Origin: an uncultured Butyricicoccus sp.
GTDB taxonomy: Bacteria; Bacillota; Clostridia; Oscillospirales; Butyricicoccaceae
Length of the DNA stretch: 20,107 nucleotides
Direction of reading: 5' to 3'
Assembly: GCA_900547195.1 (NCBI GenBank)
Contig: URFQ01000045.1
Location: forward strand, 1 to 20,107
Shown piece by piece: positions 14,300 through 20,107 of this stretch (the stretch's first letter is position 1; the number at the start of each line of letters is the position of its first letter). Below the pieces are notes generated by a model, which worked only from the letters and a program-made list of their open reading frames with translations, made no database searches and was not told the DNA's origin. A program made the translations under genes and the position numbers.

Positions 14300-15030
14300 C
14301 CTTTAAGGATAACTTTCCGTCCGTACCCCCCTAGCGTCAAGGGTTTTTCGCAAAAAAAGTTTACAGGCTCTGAGATAAATGAAATCAGCCGGTAATGGAG
14401 GCGCCAGGGTGTCAACCTCTAAGTGCTTCATATTCATTTGCTTCTTGTTTCCCCACTGGGTACCGGCCACATGGCGCAGACGGGCACAAACCACCATGAG
14501 AGTGGAATTGCCGTCCGGAGAGGTACCCACCACACGGGTACGGCGGCGGAGCTCCCGGCTGAGCCGCTCAATGACATTGTTGGTCCGGATGTGGATCCAG
14601 TGCTCAAAGAAAAAAATGCATTGGGTCAAGGTTTCTTAAATTCCATCCTCCACTTTCTTGGCAGCCTCTTTCAGCTTCATTGCCCGCAACTCCGCGACCA
14701 CGGCTTTCGCTTTCTCATGGGTGGCCTTCTTGTTTTCCTGAGCATGGACCGCCTTGAGCATTTTGGCCACCAGCTTTACTCCATCCAAGCCGCGACCTGC
14801 AGCCACTGGAAGAAGCCAATCCAGCTGGCCTTGTCCTCTTTCATACCTTCGGCAGCGCCTAAAGCCCTGCGGTATCCGTCCTCATTTACCGCTATCGCCA
14901 CCAGAATGGCCACATTCTAAAGCTCTCCGCCCCAGTTACGGCTCAGATAGATTCTATCCACATAGACGTAGGGATAGTGTCCGCTTTGCAAGGGGCGGTT
15001 ACGCCAATCTTCAATGTGGACATACGCTTT
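14300..15030 (-). mobile_element. Dead IS256-family (mutator-type) transposase remnant
   Basis: Minus-strand fragments spell an IS256-family transposase from its middle to its end: VHIEDWRNRPLQSGHYPYVY then VDRIYLSRNWGGEL, NVAILVAIAVNEDGYRRALG, AKMLKAVHAQENKK and SIRTNN-type IRTNNVIERLSRELRRRTRV followed by ARLRHVAGTQWGNKK. Two Glu codons have become stops (TAG at 14917-14919, TAA at 14636-14638). One base is lost near FFQWL, and about 40 codons carrying the second catalytic Asp region are deleted between GVKL and VAKMLK. The N-terminal portion is missing: the homology starts directly after the aminotransferase stop codon. The left end, including any terminal repeat, is near 14300-14345. It cannot encode an active transposase. 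Confidence 0.88.
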
Positions 15031-15882
15031 TTAGATTTGTTTAGTTTCCACCATAAATTTATGTTCGTATGCTTTTTGCAGGATGTCCAGGTTCTTAGGG
15101 TCTTTTCCACCGACCGGGATGCCGTCAATTTCCCCAACCGGTGCACACAGCGTTCCCGAACTGGAAATAATAATCTCATCCGCATTCATCAGTTCGACCA
15201 TTGAAAACGGCTGTTCGCTAACCGGAATCCCGCTTGCCTGTGCCAGCTCGAGCAAATGCTTCCGGGTGATGCCCGGCAGGATCAGCTCATCCGTCGGCGC
15301 GGTGCGCAGCGTGCCGTTTTGCAGGATCAGCACATTGGAATGCGAGCCTTCGGTAACACGCGGGCCACGGTGCAGCACCGCTTCGTCACAGCCGCGCGCA
15401 TGCGCCTCCTGATTCGCCATTACGCTCGGCAGCAGGTTCAAGGTCTTGATGTTGCAATGCAGGAAGCGGGTATCCTCCAAAGAAATCAGTTTTAGCCGCT
15501 TATGGAACGAGTCCAGCGGGCAAGGGCGGGCAAAAATCAGTAAGTTGGGCTTGACTTCTGCGGGCGGGAAAGCATGTCCGCGCCAATAAGTGCCGCGTGA
15601 TGCCTGCCAGTACAGCATACCGGCGTACTCGGCGCCGGCCACATCCACGACCTTTTGCAGCTCGGCCTTGAGTTCTTCCCGGTTCAGCGGGAACTGGATT
15701 TTCAGCAGGCGGCACGAATTATAAAAACGATCCAGATGCTCTTCGAGCGCAAACAGCACGCCGTTTACCAGATAAAGCGCCTCGTAACAACCGTCGCCAA
15801 AATACACCGCGCGATCAAGCGCCGGAATTTTTAACTCCTCCAGCGGTGCAACCTCTCCATTATAATAGCCAATATTCTGCAT
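15031..15882 (-). CDS. PLP-dependent class IV aminotransferase (D-amino acid / branched-chain type)
   Basis: The 283-residue fold-type IV aminotransferase has catalytic Lys146 in HCNIKTLNLLPSVMANQEA and the cofactor-binding Glu179 in VTEGSHSNV. The N-terminal block is PALDRAVYFGDGCYEALYL, and ISSSGTLCAPVGEIDG is the C-terminal phosphate loop region. NIKTLNLL matches D-alanine aminotransferases (dat) better than typical IlvE, so D-amino acid synthesis for peptidoglycan is likely but not certain. The start at 15882 is preceded by AAAGGAG with a 7-base spacing. The frame is open further upstream, but that part contains the promoter. The stop codon directly touches the IS256 remnant, so the original 3' flank and terminator are gone. 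Total length still fits the family. Confidence 0.88.
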   Translation of the reverse strand: MQNIGYYNGEVAPLEELKIPALDRAVYFGDGCYEALYLVNGVLFALEEHLDRFYNSCRLLKIQFPLNREELKAELQKVVDVAGAEYAGMLYWQASRGTYWRGHAFPPAEVKPNLLIFARPCPLDSFHKRLKLISLEDTRFLHCNIKTLNLLPSVMANQEAHARGCDEAVLHRGPRVTEGSHSNVLILQNGTLRTAPTDELILPGITRKHLLELAQASGIPVSEQPFSMVELMNADEIIISSSGTLCAPVGEIDGIPVGGKDPKNLDILQKAYEHKFMVETKQI

Positions 15883-15930
15883 ATTTGATCTCCTTTCGAT
15901 CAGCATAATCCACAAATTGTCCTCTCTTGT

Positions 15931-15959
15931 ATCATACCGCGCCCAACCGTCCAAGTCAA
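15931..15959 (-). promoter_or_regulatory. Promoter of the class IV aminotransferase gene
   Basis: On the minus strand: TTGACT (15954-15959), a 17-base spacer and TATGAT (15931-15936), about 50 bases before the start codon. Confidence 0.8.
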
Positions 15960-15991
15960 GCCGACAATCTTCGGCATGATACAATTCCAGT

Positions 15992-16020
15992 TTTCAAAGC
16001 CTGCCAAAATGTGATATAAT
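15992..16020 (+). promoter_or_regulatory. Promoter of the DUF4317 gene
   Basis: A perfect TATAAT (16015-16020) with an extended TGA before it lies 17 bases after a weak TTTCAA -35 (15992-15997). The start codon is about 40 bases downstream. Confidence 0.7.
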
Positions 16021-16058
16021 ATAGCTGATATGAACGCCCGTCAAAGGAGAATCATCCC

Positions 16059-17315
16059 ATGAACATTACAAAGCGCGACGTTTTGGAGCTTCGCCGCCGC
16101 CTGACAAAAAAAGAGTGTACCATTGGCCGTATGTGCGGCTGTTATGTGAACGGCAGCAAAAATGTTATTCTTAAATTCGCGGAATCCCTTGTCGATCTTG
16201 ATGACGAGGAATTTTACAAATATCTTGAAATTGCAAAAAAAGCTCTGTCCGGCACACTGGGCAGCAACCTGCTTGAGCTGGAATTCGCCCCCACGGACGA
16301 TGCGGCCGAGCGCCAGCAGTTTTTGCTCACGCTCAAATCCAGCAAACTTAAAAACGATGACCTGCTTGACCGCCTGTATGAGCAGATCATCGAACGCTAC
16401 GAGTGTGCAGGCAATTATCTGATTCTGGTATTTCACGACATTTATGACGTCATCATCCGTACCGACGACCGCGCCAAACTGGACGAATCCGAAGAAATCT
16501 ATGAGTACATGATCTGTGCCGTATGCCCCGTTGAGCTTTCCAAGGCTGCACTGGGCTATCGGGAAGACGAAAACCGCATTGGCGCGCGCATGCGCGACTG
16601 GGTTGTCGGCCTTCCTGATATTGGTTTTACATATCCGGCCTTCAGTGACCGCAGCAGCGACGTACACGCTGTGATGTACTATGTCAAAAACGGAAAGGAT
16701 TCCCATCCGGAATTCATCGAAAATGTGCTCGGCTGCGAGGCCAAACGCACGGCAACCGAAGAGAAAAATGCTTTCACTTCCATTGTGAAAAACGCCTTTG
16801 GCGAGCAGGAAGACCAGGCCGATCGCGCCTTTCTGAAAATTCAGAAAAACCTGAGCGTGATGACCGCTGTCCAGGAGGAAGATGCGGCGGAGCTTCCCCC
16901 AATCCCGGTAACCCGGCAGACGGTCGCAGAAGTTATCTCCGATGTGGATATGCCTGAGGAGATCCGGCAGCGCATCGAACAAGACTATGCCCGCGAATTT
17001 GACGGCGCTCCCCCGGCTGCGCAGAATCTTGTCGATCGCAAGCTCGTCGCCGCCAATCTTGAACGTGCGCGGGTTGCGGAACTGGAACAGGAAGTCGTTT
17101 CCCTGCGGCAGAAGCTGCGCCCCTCGTCCGACGACAATACCCCGCCGTGGGAAAACTTGCCGTCCGGCGGGCCGGACATCATCCTGCAGGTGCCGGATGA
17201 AAAGGCAGCCTCCATTCAGGTGCGAACAGTCAACGGGCAAAAATGCCTGGTGATTCCGCTTTCAGGCGGAGAATCCGCCTCCATTAACGGCGTAAATACC
17301 CCTCTTGAAGCATAA
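16059..17315 (+). CDS. DUF4317 domain-containing protein
   Basis: This 418-residue protein is of unknown function. The opening (MNITKRDVLELRRRLTKKEC then TIGRMCGCYVNG) and the central ICAVCPVELSKAALGYREDE and WVVGLPDIGFTYPAFSDRSS are the recognisable DUF4317 blocks, a family I know mainly from Lachnospiraceae and Oscillospiraceae. Residues from about 325 to 355 (LVAANLERARVAELEQEVVS) look like a short coiled coil. The tail is Pro- and Ser-rich and then beta-like. There is no signal peptide or membrane helix, so it is probably cytoplasmic. AAAGGAG precedes the ATG by nine bases. The gene is monocistronic, divergent from the aminotransferase and convergent with nfnB. The context does not reveal a role. 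Confidence 0.88.
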   Translation: MNITKRDVLELRRRLTKKECTIGRMCGCYVNGSKNVILKFAESLVDLDDEEFYKYLEIAKKALSGTLGSNLLELEFAPTDDAAERQQFLLTLKSSKLKNDDLLDRLYEQIIERYECAGNYLILVFHDIYDVIIRTDDRAKLDESEEIYEYMICAVCPVELSKAALGYREDENRIGARMRDWVVGLPDIGFTYPAFSDRSSDVHAVMYYVKNGKDSHPEFIENVLGCEAKRTATEEKNAFTSIVKNAFGEQEDQADRAFLKIQKNLSVMTAVQEEDAAELPPIPVTRQTVAEVISDVDMPEEIRQRIEQDYAREFDGAPPAAQNLVDRKLVAANLERARVAELEQEVVSLRQKLRPSSDDNTPPWENLPSGGPDIILQVPDEKAASIQVRTVNGQKCLVIPLSGGESASINGVNTPLEA

Positions 17316-17352
17316 AAAACGGCATCCGGTTCATTTTCCGGATGCCGTTTTT
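17315..17352. terminator. Bidirectional terminator between the DUF4317 gene and nfnB
   Basis: AAAAACGGCATCCGG (17315-17329) pairs perfectly with 17338-17352 around an 8-base loop. A and T runs on both sides make it functional in both directions. Confidence 0.92.
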
Positions 17353-17361
17353 ATTTGCAGC

Positions 17362-18753
17362 TTACTGCTTATTTTTGATGTACTCGTCCATCGCCGCAGC
17401 GGCGCGCTTGCCGGCGCCCATGGCGAGGATGACGGTTGCCGCGCCGGTCACAGCGTCACCGCCTGCGAAAACACCGTCCTTGGACGTGATGCCGTTCTCG
17501 TCGTCCGCCACAATACAGCCCTTCCGATTGGTCTCCAGGCCTGGAGTGGTGGTGCGGATCAGCGGGTTCGGGCTGGTGCCGATGGCCGCGATAACACAGT
17601 CGAGATCCAGCGTGAACTCGCTGCCCTCAACCGGTACCGGACGGCGGCGGCCGGATGCGTCCGGCTCGCCCAGCTCCATCTGCTGGCACTTCATGCCGGT
17701 GACGTTGTAGTTCTCATCAGCCAGCACCTCGAGCGGCGCGGTCAGGAACTTAAAGACAACGCCCTCCTCTTTTGCGTGATGGATCTCCTCCAGACGTGCC
17801 GGCAATTCCTTCTCGCTGCGGCGGTAAACGATGTAAACTTCTTCCGCGCCCATGCGCTTTGCGCAGCGCGCGGCATCCATGGCAACGTTGCCGCCGCCGA
17901 CTACGGCGACCTTATGCGCATGGAAGATCGGGGTTGCGGAGTCGTCCTTATATGCCTTCATTAAATTGATACGGGTCAAGTACTCGTTTGCCGAATATAC
18001 ACCGTTCGCGTTCTCGCCGGGCACACCGATAAAGGACGGCAGGCCAGCGCCCGAACCTACAAAAATCGCCTCATAGCCATCTGCAAACAGCTCGTCGATG
18101 GTCTCGGAGCGGCCGACCACGAAGTTCAGGACAAATTCCACACCGAGATCCTTCAGCGTATCGATTTCCTTCTGTACAATGGCCTTCGGCAGACGGAACT
18201 CCGGAATGCCATACATCAGCACACCGCCCGCAGTATGCAGGGCCTCGAATACAGTAACCGCATAGCCCAGACGCGCGAGGTCACCGGCACAGGTCAGGCC
18301 GGCCGGGCCGGCGCCAACCACGGCGACCTTATGGCCGTTCGGCTCAGGCTTTACCGCCTTTTCCTCGCTATTCTCACGCGCATAGTCGGCAACAAAACGC
18401 TCCAGACGGCCGATGGCAACCGGTTCGCCCTTGATGCCGCGGACACAGTGGCACTCGCACTGGCTTTCCTGCGGGCAGACACGGCCGCAAACTGCGGGCA
18501 GCGCGGAGGTCTCCTTGATCTTGGCAGCCGCCTCAAGGAACTTGCCCTCAGCGACCAGAGAAATAAACTCCGGAATCTTGACCTGCACCGGGCAGCCGGT
18601 CATACAGGGCTTATTCTTACAATTCAGGCAGCGCTGTGCCTCTTCGATCGCCATTTCAGCGGTATAACCGAGCGTAACCTCGTCAAAATTCTTATTGCGG
18701 ACATCCGGCTCCTGCTCGGGCATGGGCATCTTCTTGGGATTCATATTCGCCAT
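17362..18753 (-). CDS. nfnB: NfnB, large subunit of NADH-dependent reduced ferredoxin:NADP+ oxidoreductase
   Basis: This 463-residue glutamate-synthase-small-chain-like flavoprotein has N-terminal cysteines C42-x2-C45-x4-C50-x3-C54 and a second set around C89-x3-C93...C99 and C103 for two [4Fe-4S] clusters. The first FAD/NAD-type site is VAVVGAGPAGLTCAGDLA (from residue 143) and the second is VAVVGGGNVAMDAARCAKR. CVIAAIGTSPNP and GVFAGGDAVTGAATVILAMG are the closing FAD blocks. With NfnA it bifurcates electrons between NADPH, NAD+ and ferredoxin. Alone it could be read as GltD/GltA, but the NfnA partner one base upstream decides. The start is ATG 18753, placed by AGGAGG nine bases before it; the frame is open upstream into nfnA. 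Confidence 0.93.
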   Translation of the reverse strand: MANMNPKKMPMPEQEPDVRNKNFDEVTLGYTAEMAIEEAQRCLNCKNKPCMTGCPVQVKIPEFISLVAEGKFLEAAAKIKETSALPAVCGRVCPQESQCECHCVRGIKGEPVAIGRLERFVADYARENSEEKAVKPEPNGHKVAVVGAGPAGLTCAGDLARLGYAVTVFEALHTAGGVLMYGIPEFRLPKAIVQKEIDTLKDLGVEFVLNFVVGRSETIDELFADGYEAIFVGSGAGLPSFIGVPGENANGVYSANEYLTRINLMKAYKDDSATPIFHAHKVAVVGGGNVAMDAARCAKRMGAEEVYIVYRRSEKELPARLEEIHHAKEEGVVFKFLTAPLEVLADENYNVTGMKCQQMELGEPDASGRRRPVPVEGSEFTLDLDCVIAAIGTSPNPLIRTTTPGLETNRKGCIVADDENGITSKDGVFAGGDAVTGAATVILAMGAGKRAAAAMDEYIKNKQ

Positions 18754-18754
18754 C

Positions 18755-19606
18755 TTATTCGACCTCCTTCTTAAACAGGTTGCAGTGTTCCTCACGGCGC
18801 TCTACCGCAGCCTTTTCCTGCGCCTTGTACATTGCACCGCGGCGCATAGAACCATCGAAGTCAACCAGATGGCCGTCAAAATCCGGGCCATCGACACATG
18901 CAAACTTGGTCTCGCCGCCAACCGTGAGGCGGCAGCCACCGCACATACCGGTACCGTCGACCATGATGGTGTTCATGGAAACAATGGTCTTGATGCCATA
19001 CGGGCGGGTGGTCTCGGAAACGAACTTCATCATGATCATCGGGCCGATGGCGATGACCATGTCATACTTGTTGCCCGCGTCGATGAGCTCCTTCAGCACC
19101 TGAGTGACAAGCGCTTTGCGGCCGTTCGAGCCATCGTCGGTGACGATGTGCAGATTGGTGCACGCGGCCTTCATCTCGTCCTCAAGGATAATAATATCTT
19201 TATTGCGGAAGCCTGCAATCAGATCGACTTCACAGCCCATTTCATGCAGCTTCTTGGCCTGCGGGTAAGCAATGGCACAGCCCAGGCCGCCGCCGACGAC
19301 CGCCACCTTTTTGAGGCCCTCCAGCTCTGACGCCTTGCCGAGCGGGCCGACAAAATCATGCAGGCAGTCGCCCTCGTCCAGCGCGCCAAGCGCCATGGTG
19401 GTCGCGCCAACCTCCTGGAAAATGATCGTGATCGTTCCCTTATCACGGTCATATTCTGCGATCGTCAGCGGGATGCGCTCGCCGTCCTCGCTCACGCGCA
19501 GGATAATAAACTGGCCCGGTTCTGCCTTGCGCGCAACATTTGGCGCGTCAATAACCATGAGCTTCGTATTTGCATTCAGCGTCTTTTTTTTCAGAATCTG
19601 GTACAT
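18755..19606 (-). CDS. nfnA: NfnA, small subunit of NADH-dependent reduced ferredoxin:NADP+ oxidoreductase
   Basis: The 283-residue protein is a PyrK/ferredoxin-NADP-reductase-type flavoprotein: an FAD-binding barrel with RIPLTIAEYD, an NAD-binding domain with VAVVGGGLGCAIAYPQAKKL, and a [2Fe-2S] site with Cys222, Cys225 and Cys237 (MCGGCRLTV...FACVDGPDFDG). Where PyrK has a further cysteine, this protein has VDGTG with Asp217. As I recall, NfnA clusters use three Cys and one Asp, so this is normal for the family. GAGGAGG lies before ATG 19606 and the promoter is at 19635-19663. The stop is one base before nfnB, so the two subunits are made together. The complex is cytoplasmic and links the NADH, NADPH and ferredoxin pools in fermentative anaerobes. 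Confidence 0.94.
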   Translation of the reverse strand: MYQILKKKTLNANTKLMVIDAPNVARKAEPGQFIILRVSEDGERIPLTIAEYDRDKGTITIIFQEVGATTMALGALDEGDCLHDFVGPLGKASELEGLKKVAVVGGGLGCAIAYPQAKKLHEMGCEVDLIAGFRNKDIIILEDEMKAACTNLHIVTDDGSNGRKALVTQVLKELIDAGNKYDMVIAIGPMIMMKFVSETTRPYGIKTIVSMNTIMVDGTGMCGGCRLTVGGETKFACVDGPDFDGHLVDFDGSMRRGAMYKAQEKAAVERREEHCNLFKKEVE

Positions 19607-19634
19607 TTCAAACCTCCTCTACAAATCGTATATT

Positions 19635-19663
19635 ATTATACTATTTTAAGGCCGCTTTTTCAA
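19635..19663 (-). promoter_or_regulatory. nfnAB promoter
   Basis: On the minus strand: TTGAAA (19658-19663), a 17-base spacer and a perfect TATAAT (19635-19640), ending about 30 bases before the nfnA start. Confidence 0.85.
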
Positions 19664-19752
19664 GGCAAATTGACGAAACCTTTTGGTGGATTATGCTAAT
19701 CTTTGCATAACTATTTGGCGTTATTACCAAAAAAGTTGACCTTGTGAGTTTT

Positions 19753-20107
19753 TTATGAGTAATTCAGTACGACGTATTCGGAGCGCACATAGCCCTCGAC
19801 TGTGCCATATCGCACAACATACCAACCATTCCAACTGCCGAGCACTTCGAGCTGCGCTCCATCGGGCGCCTGCCCGATAATGGGGGCGGTCAAGGACGGA
19901 GCCTGCCGGATATTGAGGTTTCCGCTGCTAATTTCGACGGTTGCGGTCTGGATCGGCTGTGGTTCCACAAACGGCAGGCCAAAATATTCGGTCAGGGACA
20001 GCACCAAATTGCGTGCAATCAAGCCGATATTGTCCCGGATCCATTCCGCGTCCTCGGGGTTATCGTGGTAGGCAAGCTCCACAAGCACCGCGGGTGCGCG
20101 GGTACGT
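19753..20107 (-). CDS. N-acetylmuramoyl-L-alanine amidase (Amidase_3) with C-terminal SH3 domain, 3' part
   Basis: The frame is open to the right edge, so the start and most of the catalytic domain lie outside. The first visible residues, RAPAVLVELAYHDNPEDAEW and RDNIGLIARNLVLSLTEYFG, are the end of a zinc-dependent Amidase_3 domain, including the catalytic-region Glu of 'VLVE'. A Pro-rich linker (LPFVEPQPIQT) leads to a bacterial SH3 (SH3_3) domain, seen as ISSGNLNIRQAPSLTAPIIG and GSWNGWYVVRYGTVEGYV. The enzyme cleaves the amide between muramic acid and the stem peptide; the SH3 domain would bind the wall. Such amidases serve cell separation, sporulation or germination, and the window does not say which. 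No convincing terminator follows the stop. Confidence 0.85.
   Translation of the reverse strand, partial: RTRAPAVLVELAYHDNPEDAEWIRDNIGLIARNLVLSLTEYFGLPFVEPQPIQTATVEISSGNLNIRQAPSLTAPIIGQAPDGAQLEVLGSWNGWYVVRYGTVEGYVRSEYVVLNYS

Noticed and set aside
16041..17240. A 399-codon minus-strand frame opposite the DUF4317 gene
   Set aside because: It covers the DUF4317 gene and its ribosome binding site in antisense; DUF4317 blocks, promoter and terminator all support the plus strand.
19691..19710. TTATGC-8-GCATAA inverted repeat upstream of the nfnAB promoter as a redox (Rex) operator
   Set aside because: It does not match the Rex-type TTGTGAA/TTCACAA or TTGTTAA/TTAACAA pattern and lies about 30 bases upstream of the -35. 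Too weak to call.
1..20107. CRISPR arrays, tRNA or rRNA genes, defence systems, prophage genes
   Set aside because: I looked for regularly spaced repeats, tRNA-like cloverleaf signatures and phage or defence protein motifs and saw none. A tRNAscan or CRISPR-finder run would be decisive.

Overview
The window looks like chromosome from a moderately GC-rich, endospore-forming member of the Clostridia, most likely Oscillospiraceae or Butyricicoccaceae-like. The reasons are a spoIIAA-spoIIAB-sigF operon, a T-box-controlled valS, nfnAB, a DUF4317 protein, a RACo-type corrinoid activator, and strong AGGAGG ribosome binding sites with TTGACA/TATAAT promoters. The taxonomic call is inference from gene content. 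Most of the window is ordinary core genome. I found no clear new multi-gene system. The least ordinary parts are a divergent regulator pair with shared operator-like sites (2.1-2.7 kb) and a scarred insertion zone (11.9-15.0 kb).

Layout. 1-2150 (+): the 3' end of a hydantoinase/oxoprolinase-family gene, then a 2Fe-2S/ASKHA activator of corrinoid proteins, closed by a strong terminator. 2154-2763: a tiny Spo0A-C-terminal-like gene (-) and an XRE regulator (+) diverge from one 110-base control region. 2764-5172 (-): a PcrA/UvrD helicase with its own promoter. 5349-5532: a frameshifted gene remnant. 5588-7064 (-): spoIIAA, spoIIAB and sigF, translationally coupled. 7147-11522 (-): folC, an unrecognised conserved-looking gene and valS, with a valine T-box leader and promoter at 11557-11845.

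11.9-15.03 kb is a graveyard and island between valS and an aminotransferase gene. In order it holds an IS transposase start, a piece of a PEP-synthase-like gene, a short MobC-like piece, an intact AT-rich WYL regulator/DJ-1-PfpI divergent pair, and a dead IS256-family transposase that abuts the aminotransferase stop codon.

15.03-20.1 kb returns to ordinary genes. A D-amino-acid/branched-chain-type aminotransferase (-) diverges from a DUF4317 gene (+). That gene converges, through a bidirectional terminator, on nfnA-nfnB (-), the electron-bifurcating NADH-dependent ferredoxin:NADP+ oxidoreductase. The right edge holds the 3' end of a cell-wall amidase with an SH3 domain (-).

Functionally the window covers sporulation control, translation (valS), folate metabolism (folC), DNA repair (pcrA), redox balancing (nfnAB) and corrinoid maintenance. 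The two regulatory pairs look self-contained.
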